Shown: positions 1 through 8,572, numbered from the stretch's first letter. The stretch is DNA of 64,000 bases from Caldicoprobacter oshimai DSM 21659 (GCA_000526435.1 JAGB01000001.1:310001-374000); one strand, 5' to 3'. Notes: generated by a model not told the origin, from the letters alone. Numbers and translations are program-made.

Positions 1-311
1 TTCCGCTTCAGTTAATTCAGTTGGTATCCGAACCCCTGTTAAATATGAAGAAGCCATTTCAGCTTCAAGCGTATATTGCGTTATTACTTCTCCCGATTTG
101 AGCACCTCGGGACTGACAACGCCATTGGAAAGTGAGATGGTTTCCCCTAAAAGCTTATCAAAAGCCCTCCTAAATCCATCTGCTTCATGGATAAAATCAG
201 TATCTCTGGGCGTAAATCCTACTTGAAGAAAAAATGAGTGTTCCTTCATGATCCTCGCAAAAAAAGATGTATATCCAGCGATTGACGAACGAAATCCTTA
301 TTTGGAAGCAT
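1..311 (-). pseudogene. DUF2935 (ferritin-like) protein, 5' part, frameshifted, runs off window
   Basis: On the minus strand an ATG at 311, preceded by a GAGGAG ribosome site, opens a reading frame (MLPNKDFVRQSLDIHLF...) that resembles the N-terminus of clostridial DUF2935 proteins. That frame stops early. The expected continuation (IMKEHSFFLQVGF..., then RRAFDKLLGETISLSNG) lies in another frame from about 249 to the window edge. The two frames join if the T7 run (A7 on the plus strand, 259-265) had one more T. This is either a real homopolymer frameshift or a sequencing error. DUF2935 proteins are predicted helical-bundle proteins of unknown function. The 3' end lies outside the window. Confidence 0.7.
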
Positions 312-420
312 TGTTCATCTCTCCTCAAATAAATTCTCATGCTGTGTTGTTATTTTATGCTTGCGTTATACAAAACGTTACTATACAAACAAATAAAAAC
401 GCTGGATCGCTTTCTTGATT

Positions 421-446
421 TTGCAATATTGATATGCTATTATAAT
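421..446 (+). promoter_or_regulatory. Candidate promoter of the ABC importer operon
   Basis: A perfect TATAAT lies at 441-446, about 80 bases before the first gene. TTGCAA at 421-426 is too close (14-base spacer) and TTGATT at 415-420 too far (20), so the -35 is uncertain. Confidence 0.45.
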
Positions 447-502
447 TAGCAAGTAGTATGGTAGTACGGTAGGGAAAAGCATAAGCTGTCTATTTCCCTC
501 CG
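447..502 (+). promoter_or_regulatory. Leader with four TAG triplets and a hairpin
   Basis: The untranslated leader has TAG triplets starting at 447, 454, 462 and 470, then a possible stem of 468-477 with 493-502 (GG-AGGGAAA against TTTCCCTCC, one bulge). No U-run follows, so it is not a standard terminator. UAG repeats are what TRAP (MtrB) binds, and an mtrB gene is present at 33.8-34.05 kb. The 7-8 base spacing here is wider than the 5 bases usual for TRAP sites. Confidence 0.3.
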
Positions 503-528
503 TCAATAAAAAAAGGGGGAATTTTTTT

Positions 529-1509
529 ATGTTAAAAAAAGTATTTATCCTTATTTTATCAACAGCACTCTTATCAACTACTTTTATTGCATGCAGCCAA
601 ACAGCATCTTCAAACAAGGTAATTAAAATAGGCATATCACAGTTAGTAGAGCATCCGGCTCTGGATAGTGCCCGTGAAGGCTTTATTGAAGCACTCAAGG
701 AAGCCGGTTATGAAGATGGCAAGAACATCAAGATCGATTTTCAGAATGCGCAGAATGATATAACCAATGCGCAGACCATAGCCCGTAAATTCGTTGATGA
801 AAAAGTGGATATGATACTTGCCATAGCTACGTCGGCAGCTCAAGCGGCGGCTAACGTAACCAAGGATATACCCATATTGATTACGGCAGTGACTGATCCA
901 GTGTCAGCGGGCTTGGCTGAAAGCCTTGAAAAACCCGGTGGCAATGTAACCGGAACAACCGATATGAATCCCGTAGCCGAACAGATTAAATTGATCAAGG
1001 ACCTCGTACCAAATGCCAAAAAGGTCGGTATATTATATAATGCCGGTGAGATAAATTCAAAGGTTCAGGTGGATATAGCAAAGCAGGCTGCTGCAGAGTA
1101 CGGATTAACTATAATAGAAGCCACAGTAAGCAACAGCAACGAAGTCAGCCAGGCTACTCAATCGCTGATGGGAAGGGTGGATGCCATTTACGTTCCCACT
1201 GACAACACCATAGTCTCCTCCATAGGAGCGGTTATAAAGGTTGCAAATGATCACAAAATACCGGTCATAGGCTCTGAACGAGGCCAGGTAGAGGCAGGAG
1301 CTATAGCGACCAAAGGTATAGATTATAAAGAGTTGGGCAAACAAACCGGCCGAATAGCCGTAGAGATTATAAAGGGCAAAAAACCTCAGGATATACCGAT
1401 AGAAGGTGCTAAAGTTGTCACTCTAATAATTAACCAAAAAGCAGCTGAGACCATTGGTCTGACCATACCGAAAGATATACTGGATAATGCCGACGAGGTT
1501 ATAAAATGA
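529..1509 (+). CDS. ABC transporter substrate-binding lipoprotein, tryptophan/tyrosine (TrpX-like) family
   Basis: A 326-residue exported lipoprotein. It has a Lys-rich start, a hydrophobic stretch and a lipobox ending in Cys22 (F-I-A-C), so it should be anchored on the outer face of the membrane. The remainder is a two-lobed periplasmic-binding fold of the COG2984 type, recognisable from the GISQLVEHPALD start and the ITAVTDPVSAGL segment. This family serves importers assigned to tryptophan or tyrosine uptake in Firmicutes. The ribosome site GGGGGA lies eight bases before the ATG. It is first in a same-strand run with the permease (17-base gap) and the ATPase, so the three should form one importer. 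The substrate is inferred from family membership only. Confidence 0.85.
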   Translation: MLKKVFILILSTALLSTTFIACSQTASSNKVIKIGISQLVEHPALDSAREGFIEALKEAGYEDGKNIKIDFQNAQNDITNAQTIARKFVDEKVDMILAIATSAAQAAANVTKDIPILITAVTDPVSAGLAESLEKPGGNVTGTTDMNPVAEQIKLIKDLVPNAKKVGILYNAGEINSKVQVDIAKQAAAEYGLTIIEATVSNSNEVSQATQSLMGRVDAIYVPTDNTIVSSIGAVIKVANDHKIPVIGSERGQVEAGAIATKGIDYKELGKQTGRIAVEIIKGKKPQDIPIEGAKVVTLIINQKAAETIGLTIPKDILDNADEVIK

Positions 1510-1525
1510 TGATGAGGTGGTTTGA

Positions 1526-2413
1526 TTGTTTGGTCTGATGGTTACATCCCTGGAACAGGGGCTGGTTTTTGGCATAATGGCGCTGGGAGTCTATATTACG
1601 TTTAAAGTACTTGACTTCCCTGATTTAACAGTAGATGGGAGCTTTCCGCTTGGCGCAGCGGTGGCTTCCATCATGATTTTTAACGGCGGCAATCCCTTTT
1701 TAGCGCTGTGTTTGGCTACAGCAGCTGGCATAGCTGCTGGCTGCATTACAGGCTTCCTCAACACACGGGGAAAGATAACAGGACTGCTTTCTGGTATACT
1801 GACCATGACAGCGCTTTATTCCATAAACCTGCGCATCATGGGCCGGGCAAATGTCACGCTCCTGAACTCCAGGACCATATTTACGTATATCGAAGAATGG
1901 GGAGTGCCACACAGATGGGTATTTCTGGCGTTGTTTATAATTACGGCATTTCTGATAAAGGTTTTGCTGGATTGCTTTTTGAAAACCCAAATCGGTTTTG
2001 CGCTGAGGGCAACGGGCGATAACCCTGAAATGGCTCGAGCCAACGGAATAAACACCGATACCATGAAAATACTCGGCTTATCCCTATCAAACGGGTTGGT
2101 AGCGCTGTCAGGTGCGCTTGTAGCGCAGTATCAGGGGTTTGCCGATATAGGTATGGGTATAGGCACCATTGTTGCCGGTTTGGCTTCGGTAATCATAGGT
2201 GAGATGATGCTAGGGGAAAGAACCATTTGTATGGCGACTTTTGCGACCTTGATGGGATCTTTTATCTACAGATTGAGCATTGGTATTGCATTGAGGCTAG
2301 GCTTCGCAGCCACCGATTTAAAGCTGCTCACCACAGTACTGGTGATAATAGCCCTCAGCACGCCAAAGATCAGGAATTTGCTCCGAAGCACCTCATCCAC
2401 TGTCTCCAATTGA
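1526..2413 (+). CDS. ABC transporter permease, TrpY-like (COG4120)
   Basis: A 295-residue integral membrane protein with about eight or nine hydrophobic segments, related to branched-chain-type permeases. The conserved stretch FALRATGDNPEMARANGIN is typical of this family's cytoplasmic loop that contacts the ATPase. Translation appears to start at TTG 1526, five bases after GAGGTGG (1514-1520); the next in-frame ATG (1538) has no comparable ribosome site. It sits between its substrate-binding lipoprotein and its ATPase and should form the channel of the importer. Confidence 0.85.
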   Translation: MFGLMVTSLEQGLVFGIMALGVYITFKVLDFPDLTVDGSFPLGAAVASIMIFNGGNPFLALCLATAAGIAAGCITGFLNTRGKITGLLSGILTMTALYSINLRIMGRANVTLLNSRTIFTYIEEWGVPHRWVFLALFIITAFLIKVLLDCFLKTQIGFALRATGDNPEMARANGINTDTMKILGLSLSNGLVALSGALVAQYQGFADIGMGIGTIVAGLASVIIGEMMLGERTICMATFATLMGSFIYRLSIGIALRLGFAATDLKLLTTVLVIIALSTPKIRNLLRSTSSTVSN

Positions 2414-2467
2414 AGCTGGAACCGTGATGTTTTGCTTTGTACGGGTTTTAATGGGAAGGAGGTTATC

Positions 2468-3271
2468 ATGCTAGAGCTTAAAGGGGTAACGAAAATCTTC
2501 AACGCAGGTACTGTTAACGAGAATGTAGTGCTGCGCGATATTAACCTCAAAGTTGATGAAGGCGATTTTATTTCTATAATCGGCAGCAACGGCGCAGGAA
2601 AATCCACCCTTTTGAACGTCATAGCGGGCGTATATCCGGTTGACAGGGGAACCATATTGCTGGATGGCAGGGATATTACCAGGGTACCCGAACATGAAAG
2701 AGCCAGGTTTATCGGTAGAGTTTTCCAAGACCCCATGAAGGGTACTGCTCCGTCCATGACGATAGAGGAGAATCTGGCCATTGCCTACTGTCGAAATGCG
2801 CGCCGCACGCTCAAATGGGGCCTTAACAATAAACTCAGGGAAGAATTCAGGCAGAAATTGGCCGAAACCGGCTTGGGTTTAGAAAACCGTTTGAATTATA
2901 AGGTAAAATTGCTTTCAGGAGGGCAGCGGCAGGCCCTGACCTTAATTATTGCCACCATGGTCAAGCCCAAGCTGCTTCTTTTGGATGAGCATACTGCTGC
3001 ACTGGATCCGTCCACTGCCCGCCTGATAAACAACCTGACCGAAAAAGTCGTCCTCCAGAAAGGTATAACCACGCTCATGATCACACATAACATGGAGCAT
3101 GCCATTAAAATGGGTAATCGACTTATAATGATGGACAAAGGGCAGATTATACTGGATATAAAGGGTTCGGATAAAACATCGCTCACCGTGAATGAATTGG
3201 TGGGTATGTTTGAACAGGCTGCCCAGAGGAAATTCGACGAAGACAGGATCATGCTGGGGGCGAGAAGCTAA
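2468..3271 (+). CDS. ABC transporter ATP-binding protein, TrpZ-like
   Basis: The nucleotide-binding subunit of the amino-acid importer. It has Walker A GSNGAGKS, signature LSGGQ, Walker B LLLLDEH and the switch His in ITHNMEH. The Walker B Glu is followed by His-Thr rather than the usual Pro-Thr. I place the start at ATG 2468 (MLELKGVTKIF) because GGGAAGGAGG lies just before it; an upstream in-frame TTG would add 12 residues with no ribosome site. That gives 267 residues. It closes the three-gene operon; no strong terminator is visible downstream. Confidence 0.85.
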   Translation: MLELKGVTKIFNAGTVNENVVLRDINLKVDEGDFISIIGSNGAGKSTLLNVIAGVYPVDRGTILLDGRDITRVPEHERARFIGRVFQDPMKGTAPSMTIEENLAIAYCRNARRTLKWGLNNKLREEFRQKLAETGLGLENRLNYKVKLLSGGQRQALTLIIATMVKPKLLLLDEHTAALDPSTARLINNLTEKVVLQKGITTLMITHNMEHAIKMGNRLIMMDKGQIILDIKGSDKTSLTVNELVGMFEQAAQRKFDEDRIMLGARS

Positions 3272-3453
3272 TTTAAAAAATAAATAAGTTTTTCTAATAT
3301 TATCCCCTACAAATATATGCCGCATATATGTGAAATAAGCAGCAAAGGGCGTGCATAAATTTTGTAGCAGCTTCTGCGATACTTTCCCCGTTTTTCAGGC
3401 TATTTACTTTTATTAAATTTCTAAAACTTTATTCGTAACCAACATAATACCCG

Positions 3454-3668
3454 TTAACTAATACGTGTCAAAATACCTCCATCCATTTCATAAACGGTAT
3501 CGCACAGCGCCTCTATGTCCTCGGCATAATGTGATGACAATATAATGGTAGCTCCTTCCCTGTTTAATTCCTTGAGCACCTCGCGAATCTCCAAAACGCC
3601 CTGCTTATCAAGGCCGTTCATCGGCTCATCAAGTATAAGCAGCGCAGTATCGTTTTAAGATCAGTCAT
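3454..3668 (-). pseudogene. ABC transporter ATPase with internal deletion (remnant)
   Basis: An ATG at 3668, after a strong GGAGGAGG, overlaps the end of the upstream permease gene as in translationally coupled ABC operons, and encodes only MTDLKT before the expected frame is lost. In another frame the sequence continues as the C-terminal part of an ABC ATPase: Walker B LLILDEPMNGLD, then IILSSHYAEDIE with the switch His, ending at TAA 3454-3456. Walker A, Q-loop and signature regions are missing. The gene has therefore lost its middle and cannot make a working ATPase, which leaves the neighbouring permease without its motor. Confidence 0.75.
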
Positions 3669-4434
3669 TTTGTATCCTCCTCCGTATCTGTCCCACCGTT
3701 CCATATCCCATCAGCAGGCATAAAATTAAAACGATTACCAGCTTTAGCAGCAGCGATGTATGCGGAGAGCCTGTGGGATACATACCTTCTACCAGTACAA
3801 CTATCCTCAGATATTGAGGAATACTTCGTCCGGTGGTAGCACGGTGAGCCACAAAGTACAATACAAGCGGTGCTGCCACTGCTGTAAATTTGTTGGGGAT
3901 AAAAGTTGATACCCATACTGCCGCCACCGCAAACAGTACTGCAGAAAGAGAATAGTGGGTAATATAATAACACAGGTACTGTACCGGCTTACCTGCAAGC
4001 AATAAAGGTTCATAAGGGTCACCGGTAGTGCTTTCAACAAAGAGCGGCAGCCTGGTTCGCAAAGCAAGCACGAACATAAGCATACCGACGGCCGTAGTCA
4101 AAAAGCCGGATATAGCGCTCACCAGAACTTTGGACATCGAATAGTTCCGTATACCCGTCCGCACAATCCAGAATCTGACAGCACGTTCCTGCCATTCTGT
4201 GGCAAAGGTTGTCGCAAAGGGGAACAGCGGTAAAATACCTGCTATCAGAAACAGGCTTGCGGTTCCACTTATACCCAGTCCAAGAAGGTATAACACATCA
4301 CGGGCAAATTTTATCTGACCCCAGGAAGCTATAAACAACACCAATGCAACACCGCAGGCGCTGAGAAGAAATCGTATTGAAAGTATTGCCCGGCGTAAAT
4401 CAGCGGCTAAAAGATAGAAAAACTGTTTCATCAT
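3661..4434 (-). CDS. ABC-2-type transporter permease
   Basis: A 257-residue protein with about six hydrophobic segments, resembling ABC-2 exporter permeases that follow GntR/YtrA-type operons. The start is ATG 4434 behind GGCGGGGAG. It lies 15 bases downstream of the lipoprotein gene and its stop overlaps the start of the deleted ATPase gene, so the three formed one operon. Because the ATPase is broken, the permease may be non-functional or may use another ATPase. The substrate is unknown. Confidence 0.6.
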   Translation of the reverse strand: MMKQFFYLLAADLRRAILSIRFLLSACGVALVLFIASWGQIKFARDVLYLLGLGISGTASLFLIAGILPLFPFATTFATEWQERAVRFWIVRTGIRNYSMSKVLVSAISGFLTTAVGMLMFVLALRTRLPLFVESTTGDPYEPLLLAGKPVQYLCYYITHYSLSAVLFAVAAVWVSTFIPNKFTAVAAPLVLYFVAHRATTGRSIPQYLRIVVLVEGMYPTGSPHTSLLLKLVIVLILCLLMGYGTVGQIRRRIQND

Positions 4435-4449
4435 ATCTCCCCGCCTTTG

Positions 4450-5622
4450 CTACTCTATTCTATCGCCAGTAATGGCGTTTACCACATAGTAGGTGTATAA
4501 ATCGTATGAATTCTCCGTGCCATCCACCGGATCTTTAACTTTAATAGCTTCAGCAATACAGAAGATCCACGCAGGAATCAGTTCATATCCGTCTTGTGCC
4601 ATCACTCCCACATAACAGAGCTCCATGGCTATCACCCTGGTTTGGTTTTCCAGAAAAACTTCTGAGTAATCATCAATCACCTTTTTCAGAGCGGCAGCCG
4701 CGCTGATCAGTGGTTTATCCTCTCCGTCCTCAATGATATCGTACAGACCTCCAGCGGAAATACGTCTTACGCCGTCCCTGGTATAATAGACTTTAACAGT
4801 GGGTACTGGTGCTATTTTCCTACTGATAGTTATTTTTTGCCACCTAACGTTTGCTAAGGGGATACCATCGATTACCTGCCGGAAGAAGAACACATAACAC
4901 TCGTCATCCTTAGAGAAAGTGATTTCTTTTTTTCCGCCTGCTGCTTTGTAAAGCTCATAATGCTTTAGCATGGTTTCCAAATCCATCGAATAGGCTTCCG
5001 CAACCTCAAGCTCGGGAAATCCCAGGGTATCGTATAGAAGCTCCTCTACTGCTGCAAGGGCATCCTTGTAGCTCATAAAAGAAAGGTCTGCAAAGGATGC
5101 ATAGTCGCTTTTTAAGTTATAACCCCATTTCTGTGCGATGCTATCCGGCGGTCCCGGGTCACCTGCTATAACCATCCCCTGCTTACTGTCTAGCCACTCC
5201 CCATTTATAATCACGGAATAATTAAGACCACCTACAACTCCGGAATCAACTCCCGCGCTTTTGCCTCCGTCAAAAACGGTAAGATATTCCTTCAATTCAT
5301 TATCGCTGGTTTCAAATTGCGGTCCCTCGGCATATACCTTGGTCGATACAATTTCTCTCTTCAGCAGTTTTTTAGCGACTTCGTCAGCATCAAGCTCCAG
5401 GGGCACTGCTTTATATATTTTGGCAGAATCTACGGATTTGACATCTGCTGCGTTAAATCCAATGGAGAAATTATCCGGCAAATCCACCGTTTGCAGGAAG
5501 GTTCCCAAATCCATAATTTCCAGCAGTTCCTCAAGACGTTCTTCATTCACCTGAAGTTTTCCGCAGGCCGGAGCTGATGTCAATAGCACAAGACAAAGCA
5601 GCAGTATAAGGGTTTTCTTCAT
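4450..5622 (-). CDS. Predicted lipoprotein of unknown function, operon with ABC permease
   Basis: A 390-residue exported protein. The N-terminus has two Lys, a Leu-rich core and a lipobox ending at Cys20 (A-P-A-C), so it should be lipid-anchored outside the cell. I do not recognise the body. The last residues (YYVVNAITGDRIE) resemble the end of PepSY/YpmB-like repeats seen in other extracellular regulatory proteins. It is the first gene of the minus-strand operon with the permease and the broken ATPase, and the twin palindromes 215-260 bases upstream probably control it. Confidence 0.6.
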   Translation of the reverse strand: MKKTLILLLCLVLLTSAPACGKLQVNEERLEELLEIMDLGTFLQTVDLPDNFSIGFNAADVKSVDSAKIYKAVPLELDADEVAKKLLKREIVSTKVYAEGPQFETSDNELKEYLTVFDGGKSAGVDSGVVGGLNYSVIINGEWLDSKQGMVIAGDPGPPDSIAQKWGYNLKSDYASFADLSFMSYKDALAAVEELLYDTLGFPELEVAEAYSMDLETMLKHYELYKAAGGKKEITFSKDDECYVFFFRQVIDGIPLANVRWQKITISRKIAPVPTVKVYYTRDGVRRISAGGLYDIIEDGEDKPLISAAAALKKVIDDYSEVFLENQTRVIAMELCYVGVMAQDGYELIPAWIFCIAEAIKVKDPVDGTENSYDLYTYYVVNAITGDRIE

Positions 5623-5836
5623 TGCAAATCTCCTTTCTTCCCTATTTGTTTAGGTAATAACAAATTTTTTCCTGGAATTTTATTACTAAATCCTCCTACC
5701 CTTCTTTTTTGTCGACACATATGTCACACCGTTAACAGCAAGAACGGCTATCCGGCTCAGGTCAAGTTTCTATCCTCTCTTTTTGGATTCAAGCAAAACA
5801 GCTTAATATCAATATGTACCTCATTTACATATATTT

Positions 5837-5882
5837 TTCTATTATAATAGAATGCCTACAATAGTATTCTATCGCAATAGAA
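5837..5882 (-). promoter_or_regulatory. Two palindromic operator-like sites 30 bp apart
   Basis: Two perfect dyads share the arms TTCTAT...ATAGAA: 5837-5852 (central four bases TATA) and 5867-5882 (central CGCA). Their starts are exactly 30 bases apart, close to three helical turns. The first contains a TATAAT on the minus strand, facing the lipoprotein/ABC operon, so a dimeric repressor bound here could block transcription. No regulator gene lies in the operon. The remaining sequence between 5622 and 6022 shows no gene. Confidence 0.55.
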
Positions 5883-5987
5883 GACAGTTGTCAATAAAGG
5901 TTTAATTCAACTGTATTAACTATATGTTGCTGCTTAAGTCGGTGAATTTGTCTGAATATGATTCGTTAGATAAAAAACGCCGAATTT

Positions 5988-6022
5988 AAAAAATGCAGGT
6001 GGCGAGTACACCTGCATTTTTT
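5988..6022 (-). terminator. Rho-independent terminator (bidirectional)
   Basis: A perfect 14-bp stem (5988-6001 with 6009-6022) has a 7-base loop and A/T runs on both flanks, so it can work in both directions. It lies just beyond the small secreted-protein gene. Confidence 0.85.
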
Positions 6023-6049
6023 AATCGGTGATAACTACCCTTATCAGAC

Positions 6050-6439
6050 TTATGGAGACCATTTCCCGCTTATGGTATATGTGTCAAAGTCAGTATATGT
6101 CGGATAGCCAGCCAGACGATACGCTTCATCATACCCACCGTAATTAGGAAGATAAGTAAAATAACGTTTCCCTGCTGTATATATCTCCTTAAGAGTATTT
6201 GTTGCTGGTGTAGTAACACTATGTTCTGTAACTAGGACATAATTTGTAGGTGTTGTTGAATAATTGGGCCACACATAAGGCGTATCTCCTACTCTTCTTA
6301 TCCTTGGCTCTGTATATCTTAAGCTACCGACAAAAGGTGGATTGAATGTAAAACTATAGCTATACTCTGCAGCAAGCGCAGTGCCAGATACGGCAAACAG
6401 GCAAAGGACGGCAATCAGAATGATAATACGTTTTCTCAT
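6050..6439 (-). CDS. Small secreted protein of unknown function
   Basis: A 129-residue protein with a classic signal peptide: MRKR, a hydrophobic core, and probable cleavage after ALA (near residue 23). The mature part of about 105 residues is rich in Tyr, Thr and Pro and has no recognised domain or cysteines. The start ATG follows GGGGG at about ten bases. The gene stands alone, with a strong terminator just downstream and a diverging multicopper oxidase gene upstream. Confidence 0.6.
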   Translation of the reverse strand: MRKRIIILIAVLCLFAVSGTALAAEYSYSFTFNPPFVGSLRYTEPRIRRVGDTPYVWPNYSTTPTNYVLVTEHSVTTPATNTLKEIYTAGKRYFTYLPNYGGYDEAYRLAGYPTYTDFDTYTISGKWSP

Positions 6440-6638
6440 CCGAAGATACCCCCTTTTTTAATTATAGAGACTCCCTTCCAACTTGCCAGGAACTCGCATG
6501 AAACAAGTTGAATTGGAGAACAGCTTACATGCGTCATTTTAAGATTGCCCAAATACCACGTAATTTATTTTCACACTAAACGTCCACTTGCGACCCTTGC
6601 GGTTAAATTTTAACTATGGTTATTAAAGCATTGCACTC

Positions 6639-6674
6639 TTGAGATGTCATCTGCATAATATATTACATAATATA
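6639..6674 (+). promoter_or_regulatory. Candidate promoter of the multicopper oxidase
   Basis: TTGAGA (6639-6644) and TATTAC (6661-6666) could form a vegetative promoter with a 16-base spacer. Two overlapping CATAnnnTA motifs (6654-6662 and 6666-6674) resemble the -10 of sigma-K promoters, which control the spore-coat oxidase CotA in Bacillus. Which of these is used cannot be settled by eye. Confidence 0.3.
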
Positions 6675-6720
6675 TAACGAGAGAAATAAAAGAGGTGATA
6701 TTCTATGTCATATGACTTGA

Positions 6721-8280
6721 ATGATAATGAATATTACGAATACAAAGTTGATCCATCGGACCCGAATTCAAATTCCCAAGTTTGTTGACGAACTGCCGAT
6801 TCCCGAGGTACTGCAGCCTACAAAAAGACTAAAAGACGGAGCATACTATGAAGTGAAAATGTTGCAGGTAAAACAAAAGCTGCACAAATATTTTCCTGAA
6901 ACTACGGTCTGGGGGTATAACGGCACATACCCCGGTCCTACTATTGAAACACTAAAGGATCGTACCGTCATGGTCAAATGGATTAACTGCCTGCCAAAAA
7001 AGCATTTATTACCGGTAGACCGTACCTTGCATGGGGCTGTTGACACACCCGAAGTACGCACCGTTGTCCACCTTCACGGCGCACGGGTCTCGCCTGAGAG
7101 CGATGGACATCCTGAAGCCTGGTTCACAAAAGGCTATAAAGAGACGGGCCCATTTTTTGCCACTGAAGTATACAAGTATACCAATCACCAGCAAGCTGCA
7201 ACCTTATGGTATCATGACCATGCAATGGGAATAACCAGGTTGAACGTATATGCAGGCCTTGCAGGTTTTTATATTATACGCGATCACCTGGAGCAGAGGC
7301 TCAATTTGCCATCAGGCGAGTATGAAATCCCTCTGCTGATCCAGGACAGGTCGTTTAATAAAGACGGTTCCCTGTTTTACCCCGCTGAACCGCCTCAACC
7401 AGTGCCGGGAGTTTTTCCATCAGTGGTACCGATATTCTTGGGAAATACAATCCTAGTTAACGGCAAGGTATGGCCTTACCTCAATGTAGAGCCGAGGAAG
7501 TACCGTTTCAGAATTTTGAATGGATCAAATTCCCGGACATATACACTGAGGCTATCAAATGGCCAGAAATTCTATCAAATAGGAACCGACGGAGGGCTTT
7601 TAGAAAGTCCTGTAGAGCTCGATGCACTGACAATTATGCCTGCAGAGAGGGCAGATGTCATCATTGATTTTTCGGGCTCGAAAGGCGAATATATTATACT
7701 GACAAATGATGATACGGATGAAAATACAAGTAATGTCATGCAGTTTAGGGTAGTGCTTACGCTTAAGGGTAAAGACACCAGCACAATACCCGAAATACTG
7801 TATCCTTTCGAGCGACTAAATGAAAATATGGCTACCAAGGTCAGAAATCTGACCCTTGATACGGTACCAGACAGATATGGTCGTCCATCGTTCCAGCTTG
7901 ATGGAAAGATGTGGCGTGATCCTGTTACCGAGATGCCCGAACTGGGCAGCATCGAAATATGGAATTTGTTGAACCTGATAGCTTTCCCGCACCCCATCCA
8001 TGTGCATCTGGTGCAGTTTCAAATTTTGGACCGCAGGCCGTTTGACGTACAGCGATACAGAAGCACAGGCGAAATCAAATATACGGGAGACCCCATCCCA
8101 CCTGACGCAAACGAAATGGGCTGGAAGGATACCGTAAGGGTTACGCCTGGGCAGGTTACAAGGATTATCGCAAAATTTGATGGCTATACAGGTGACTATG
8201 TGTGGCATTGCCACATTCTGGAACATGAAGACCATGACATGATGCGTCCGTTTAGGGTAATTAAGAGTTACTTCTCATAA
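6721..8280 (+). CDS. Multicopper oxidase, CotA/spore-coat laccase type
   Basis: A three-cupredoxin oxidase that would oxidise phenolic, bilirubin-like or metal substrates and reduce O2 to water. All copper ligands are visible: HLHGA near residue 118, WYHDHAMG near 163, HPIHVHLVQF near 424, and the terminal HCHILEHEDHDMM. The N-terminal part (FVDELPIPEVLQP, VWGYNGTYPGPTIE) closely resembles CotA. No signal peptide is visible, consistent with a coat protein. The 5' end is odd: the only good ribosome site (AGAGGTGAT) serves an ATG at 6705 in another frame, whose short peptide stops near 6788. ATG 6721 has no ribosome site, so a small frameshift near the start is likely. Confidence 0.85.
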   Translation: MIMNITNTKLIHRTRIQIPKFVDELPIPEVLQPTKRLKDGAYYEVKMLQVKQKLHKYFPETTVWGYNGTYPGPTIETLKDRTVMVKWINCLPKKHLLPVDRTLHGAVDTPEVRTVVHLHGARVSPESDGHPEAWFTKGYKETGPFFATEVYKYTNHQQAATLWYHDHAMGITRLNVYAGLAGFYIIRDHLEQRLNLPSGEYEIPLLIQDRSFNKDGSLFYPAEPPQPVPGVFPSVVPIFLGNTILVNGKVWPYLNVEPRKYRFRILNGSNSRTYTLRLSNGQKFYQIGTDGGLLESPVELDALTIMPAERADVIIDFSGSKGEYIILTNDDTDENTSNVMQFRVVLTLKGKDTSTIPEILYPFERLNENMATKVRNLTLDTVPDRYGRPSFQLDGKMWRDPVTEMPELGSIEIWNLLNLIAFPHPIHVHLVQFQILDRRPFDVQRYRSTGEIKYTGDPIPPDANEMGWKDTVRVTPGQVTRIIAKFDGYTGDYVWHCHILEHEDHDMMRPFRVIKSYFS

Positions 8281-8294
8281 AAAACAGCAACGAG

Positions 8295-8319
8295 CCTCCG
8301 GAATGTATCCGGAGGTTTG
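8295..8319 (+). terminator. Rho-independent terminator after the multicopper oxidase
   Basis: An 8-bp stem CCTCCGGA/TCCGGAGG (8295-8302 with 8308-8315) with a 5-base loop is followed by TTTGTT, 15 bases after the oxidase stop. Confidence 0.75.
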
Positions 8320-8443
8320 TTATCTGTTGGTTCATTCTTCGTATGGGGGCTTGTGAAGGTTATTTTGTATTCTACAAATATTATTGTTTCTATGACACTA
8401 TCTAAAACCTTATATAACTTCAATAAAACTATCTTATCAACGG

Positions 8444-8572
8444 TTATTCATCTTTTAAATAGAAACAATAATCCAGAACTACTTTACCTTTTTCATCGGG
8501 TGTTGTGAAACGCGGACAATTATAGCGTTCAGAAAACCAGGAATCTTCAGCAATTTGCCAGCCCGCCTCCTT
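8444..8572 (-). pseudogene. Fragment of a GyrI-like / AraC effector-binding domain
   Basis: About 40 codons are open on the minus strand, ending at TAA 8444-8446 and preceded by an in-frame stop. The peptide (WQIAEDSWFSERYNCPRF..., GKVVLDYCFYLKDE) resembles the C-terminal end of bacterial effector-binding (GyrI-like/AraC E-bind) domains. There is no start codon or upstream domain, so this is the tail of a lost gene. The rest of 8320-8675 shows no gene. Confidence 0.5.

Noticed and set aside
3300-3345. ATATATG-CCG-CATATAT hairpin after the importer operon as a terminator
   Set aside because: The stem is all A/T and lacks a following T-run; I could not support termination.
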